Assembly: GCF_012273655.1 (NCBI RefSeq)
Contig: NZ_JAAWWP010000002.1
Location: 504,017 to 568,016 of the forward strand
Origin: Streptomyces physcomitrii
GTDB taxonomy: Bacteria; Actinomycetota; Actinomycetes; Streptomycetales; Streptomycetaceae
Reading direction: 5' to 3'
DNA length: 64,000 bases
The position numbers were made by a program, and so were the translations under genes. The notes below the pieces were generated by a model. The model made no database searches and was not told the DNA's origin. It saw nothing but the letters and a program-made list of their open reading frames with translations. Below are positions 57,844 through 64,000 of the stretch, piece by piece. Positions within the stretch are counted from its first letter, which is position 1. Each line of letters starts with the position of its first letter.

Positions 57844-58108
57844 ACGAAAGAGAGATCACCGGAGCGCGCCCGTCCCGGAGTGCAGGACGGCCCCGCCCCC
57901 GCCGCTCCCGCCGTACGGCGAGGGGCAGTTGCGGCGGTCCCGGCCCCGGCGCGGGGCGGCCCGCCGCCGGGCGGACTGTGACGTACGAGACCTCCGCGCT
58001 CCGGCTCTCGTACCCCGGCCGGGGAGCCGGTACCGTCTGGTCGGTCTGTTGACCACGGTTCAGTGACCAGGGCCCGGGCCACCGGGACACCGAGCAGGAG
58101 GAGGGGCG

Positions 58109-59041
58109 ATGGCCCGCGCCGAGGCGAACGGCATCGAGATCGAGTACGAGACCTTCGGCGCCCCCGGGGACCCCGCCCTGCTCCTGGTCGCCGGGCTCGG
58201 CCAGCAGCTGCTCGCCTATCCCGCGGAGTTCTGCCGGATGCTGGCCGGGGCGGGCTTCCACGTCGTCCGCTACGACAACCGGGACAGCGGGCTCTCCTCG
58301 GGCACCCCGGAGGACGTCCCGCCGCCGGACTGGCAGGCGATCGTGAGCAACGACTACTCCTCCGCCTCCTACACCGTCCCCGACCTGGCCAAGGACGCCG
58401 CCGCCCTGCTCACGGCGCTCGGCATCGGCTCCGCGCATCTGGTCGGCGTCTCCATGGGCGGCATGATCGTGCAGCAACTGGCCATCCTGCGGCCTGATCT
58501 GGTGCGCAGCCTGACCTCCGTCATGTCCACCACCGGCGAGCGCGCGGTGGGCCGCCCCAGCCCCGAGGCCTCCGCGGTCCTCTTCGCCCCGCAGCAGCGC
58601 ACCCGCCAGGCCGCCCTGACCCAGATGGTCCGCTCCCTCCAGGTCCTCGCCTCCCCGGAGTACCCCACCCCGGAGGAGGAGCTGTACGCGTACGTCGCCG
58701 CCGCCCACGACCGCGCCCACCGCCCCCTCGGCACCGCCCGCCAGCTCGCCGCGGTGATGTGCTCCCCGGACCGCACCGCCGAGCTCGCCCGGCTGGACGT
58801 CCCCGCCCTGGTGGTGCACGGCGGCGACGACTGCCTGATCGACCCCAGCGGCGGCCGGGCCACCGCCGCCGCCATCCCCGGCGCCCGCCTCCTCACCGTC
58901 CCCGGCATGGGCCACGACCTCCCCCGGCAGCTCTGGCAGCGCCTCGCGGACGAGATCATCCGGCTGGCGAAGGAGGCGGAGGCCGCGCGGAACGGGTCCG
59001 CCTCGCGGGGCGCGGAGCCTACCGACGGCGTGCGGGCCTGA
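58109..59041 (+). CDS. Alpha/beta hydrolase
   Basis: 310 residues. Oxyanion region LLLVAGLGQQLLAYP, Asp/Asn turn VVRYDNRDSGLSSG, nucleophile S115 in GVSMGGMIVQQLA, acid in VHGGDDCLID, His in PGMGHDLPRQLW. It resembles TAP/AclR-type esterases; cytosolic (no signal). Preceded by AGGAGGAGGGG about 8 nt before ATG 58109. Substrate unknown. Confidence 0.93.
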   Translation: MARAEANGIEIEYETFGAPGDPALLLVAGLGQQLLAYPAEFCRMLAGAGFHVVRYDNRDSGLSSGTPEDVPPPDWQAIVSNDYSSASYTVPDLAKDAAALLTALGIGSAHLVGVSMGGMIVQQLAILRPDLVRSLTSVMSTTGERAVGRPSPEASAVLFAPQQRTRQAALTQMVRSLQVLASPEYPTPEEELYAYVAAAHDRAHRPLGTARQLAAVMCSPDRTAELARLDVPALVVHGGDDCLIDPSGGRATAAAIPGARLLTVPGMGHDLPRQLWQRLADEIIRLAKEAEAARNGSASRGAEPTDGVRA

Positions 59042-59089
59042 GGGGGCGACGGGCCCGGCGAACGCCCCGGGCCCCGGGGACGCGTCCGC

Positions 59090-59962
59090 TCACCCTCCGC
59101 ACTGCTCCAGCATCGTCGTCCGGTCCGCCGTGGTCACCGGAAGCTCGTACTTGCCGGCGACCTGGGCGAACCGCGTGACGTACGCGCAGCGGATCGTCCT
59201 GTCCGGCGGCAGCCAGGAGGCGGGGCCGGAGTCGCGCTTCGAGGAGTTGGCGCGGCCCTCGACCGGGAGCAGGTTGAGCACGTCGTTCGCCAGTTGCCTG
59301 CGCTTGCTCTCCGGCCAGCGGGCGGCGCCCATCTGCCAGCTGTAGGACAGCGGGACCACATGGTCTATCTGCACCTCGGCGGCCTCCGCCTTCTTCCAGG
59401 CGATGTCCTTGCCGGTGTACGGGTCGTGCAGGGTCATCGAGGCGACCACGCAGTCGGAGCCGGAGCGGAACCGCACCTGCCGCCCGTGGAGTTTGAGCAA
59501 GTCGTTGCGGGTGTCACAGCCGTTCCTCGCCAGCGGGACCCCGTCGGCCGTGTCCAGCCACGCGTAGCCGAACTCCTCCCGCTCGTACCCCGTCTTCGGC
59601 CCGCGCCCCTTGGTGGCGAGTCCTCGGATGAGCTTGCGGGCCTTGGCCTGATCCGCCTCCGAGGTGAGTGCGGCGAGCCCCGGCCCGGTGCCGTCCGGGT
59701 TGGCCAGCGGGCTCACCGCCCGGCTGTCCCCGGTGCCGCCGCCGGGCGGGGCGGCCTCGTCCGGGTCGGGCAGCCGGTCGCAGCCGAGGGCCAGGGTCAA
59801 CAGGCCGAGCAGGCCCACCAGTCGAGTGCCCAGGAGCCCGGGGCGGGTCGCCCTGCCGGGCCCCGCCCAGAGCCGCGGGCCGCCGGTGTCCGCCCCGGGA
59901 AGCCCCGCCCGTCCGCCCGTCTCCGCCACGCCCGCCTCCGCCCGCCGCTGCCCCGACGGCAT
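59090..59962 (-). CDS. Secreted lipoprotein with HNH (DUF1524/GmrSD-C-like) nuclease domain
   Basis: 290 residues from ATG 59960-59962; the true start may be further inside. A hydrophobic stretch ends in the lipobox LLTLALGC (Cys61), so the mature protein should be lipid-anchored outside. The domain contains EVQIDHVVPLSYSWQMG and RRQLANDVLNLLPVEGRANS with the Asp-His, Asn and later Lys/Asp typical of HNH/DUF1524 nucleases. Cys residues (NGCDT, SDCVV, RCAY, EQCGG) may form disulfides. Such actinobacterial proteins are common and of unknown role; extracellular nucleic-acid turnover is the simplest guess. Confidence 0.85.
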   Translation of the reverse strand: MPSGQRRAEAGVAETGGRAGLPGADTGGPRLWAGPGRATRPGLLGTRLVGLLGLLTLALGCDRLPDPDEAAPPGGGTGDSRAVSPLANPDGTGPGLAALTSEADQAKARKLIRGLATKGRGPKTGYEREEFGYAWLDTADGVPLARNGCDTRNDLLKLHGRQVRFRSGSDCVVASMTLHDPYTGKDIAWKKAEAAEVQIDHVVPLSYSWQMGAARWPESKRRQLANDVLNLLPVEGRANSSKRDSGPASWLPPDRTIRCAYVTRFAQVAGKYELPVTTADRTTMLEQCGG

Positions 59963-60057
59963 GTCCGTACGGTGACGGGCGACACGCTAGCCGGGGGCGG
60001 CGCCGAGCGGTACGGGAGGGCCGGGTGGCGGGCGGCCCGACGGGCCCCCGGGGCGGG

Positions 60058-63606
<3,549 letters not shown>

Positions 63607-63764
63607 GGGATCTCTTGCTTCCTTCCGGTTCCCGGGCCCCGGGCGCCGGGGGCAGAGGAAGCCGACGGGCCGACCGCAGGGTGGACAACGCGAGTGCCCC
63701 GACTCGTGTACGGGCCGGGGTCTACCAAGAGTACGACGGGCCGGTGACAGCGGGAGGCCACGGC

Positions 63765-63813
63765 AGGAAGGGCCGGGTGCGCGCGGCTCTCGCCGCACGC
63801 ACCCGGCCCTTCC
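63765..63813 (-). terminator. Terminator between the ABC permease and mfd
   Basis: A 16-17-bp stem (AGGAAGGGCCGGGTGCG and its complement near the right end) around a ~14-nt loop, ending in a pyrimidine run on the plus side. It follows the permease stop (minus) by about 90 bp. Confidence 0.7.
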
Positions 63814-63900
63814 TCCTCTCCCCGTCCCCCGTCGCCACCCGCCCGCTCCCCCGGTTCCCCCGTGGGCGGGTGGCGGCGGTGGTCTTCGCGCGCCCGGCGC

Positions 63901-64000
63901 TCAGTCCGTGGCGATGGCGTTCAGGACGTTCATCCGGCCGGCCCGGAAGGCCGGGACGAGGGCGGCGAACAGTCCTACGAAGGCCGAGCCGATGAAGACC
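63901..64000 (-). CDS. C-terminal end of an FtsX/MacB-type ABC transporter permease (5' part outside window)
   Basis: On the minus strand the frame from the window edge reads VFIGSAFVGLFAALVPAFRA then GRMNVLNAIATD and stops at TGA (63901-63903). A last helix followed by A-x-x-A/R-x-x-V-L-x-A-I/L is the signature end of FtsX-domain permeases. Too short for substrate assignment. Confidence 0.75.
   Translation of the reverse strand, partial: VFIGSAFVGLFAALVPAFRAGRMNVLNAIATD

Overview
The window is high-G+C actinobacterial DNA, very probably from a Streptomyces chromosome. Pointers are the strong third-position G+C bias, frequent GTG starts with GTGA/ATGA gene overlaps, two conservons (cvnABCD operons), an SGAP-like secreted aminopeptidase and actinobacterial korAB. 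From memory, the order nuo(ABCHIJKLMN) - two histidine kinases - response regulator - korAB resembles S. coelicolor around SCO4594-SCO4608; I could not check this.

Left part (1-9.2 kb): the end of an Ig-like-domain protein, a small CxxC protein, then a degraded integrative element of about 3.9 kb in a tRNA-Tyr gene. The element is bounded by a 50-bp near-repeat of the tRNA 3' half and ends in a GntR/tyrosine-recombinase relic. Its only intact cargo is a two-gene operon with roughly half G+C: a HEPN-like helical protein and a P-loop ATPase with a C-terminal HhH-like segment. This is the best candidate for an undescribed (defence-like) system here. Housekeeping genes follow: yajQ, a MerR regulator, a GlsB-type membrane protein, a cytidine-deaminase-like protein, yccF and htpX.

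Respiratory block (9.2-27.8 kb): a ten-gene nuo cluster (minus strand) without nuoD, E, F and G, with unusual hydrophilic tails on several subunits. Divergent from it are two paralogous sensor kinases with near-identical catalytic DNA, a NarL-type regulator, and korA-korB (2-oxoacid:ferredoxin oxidoreductase). Ferredoxin-linked oxidation, an NADH-module-less complex I and a dedicated signalling set fit one redox unit.

Middle (27.8-39.9 kb): a PepSY membrane protein with a His/Met-rich membrane partner (probably metal-related), an NmrA-type reductase, a methyltransferase, a GNAT acetyltransferase, an M28 aminopeptidase, an NADPH-dependent reductase behind a perfect 20-bp-arm palindrome, an ABC transporter and a LolA/RseB-like protein.

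Conservon block (39.9-52.5 kb): two head-to-head conservons, each followed by one atypical P450 lacking the ExxR motif and one canonical P450; the right arm ends in a crotonase. A 1-kb gene-free region separates them.

Right part (52.5-64 kb): a GlxA/AraC regulator, a membrane protein, a polyprenyl diphosphate synthase (probably menaquinone side chain), a truncated lipase-like pseudogene, a Cof-type HAD phosphatase, an alpha/beta hydrolase, an HNH-domain lipoprotein, mfd, and the last codons of an FtsX-type ABC permease. Domain assignments are by reading the translations; no searches were run.
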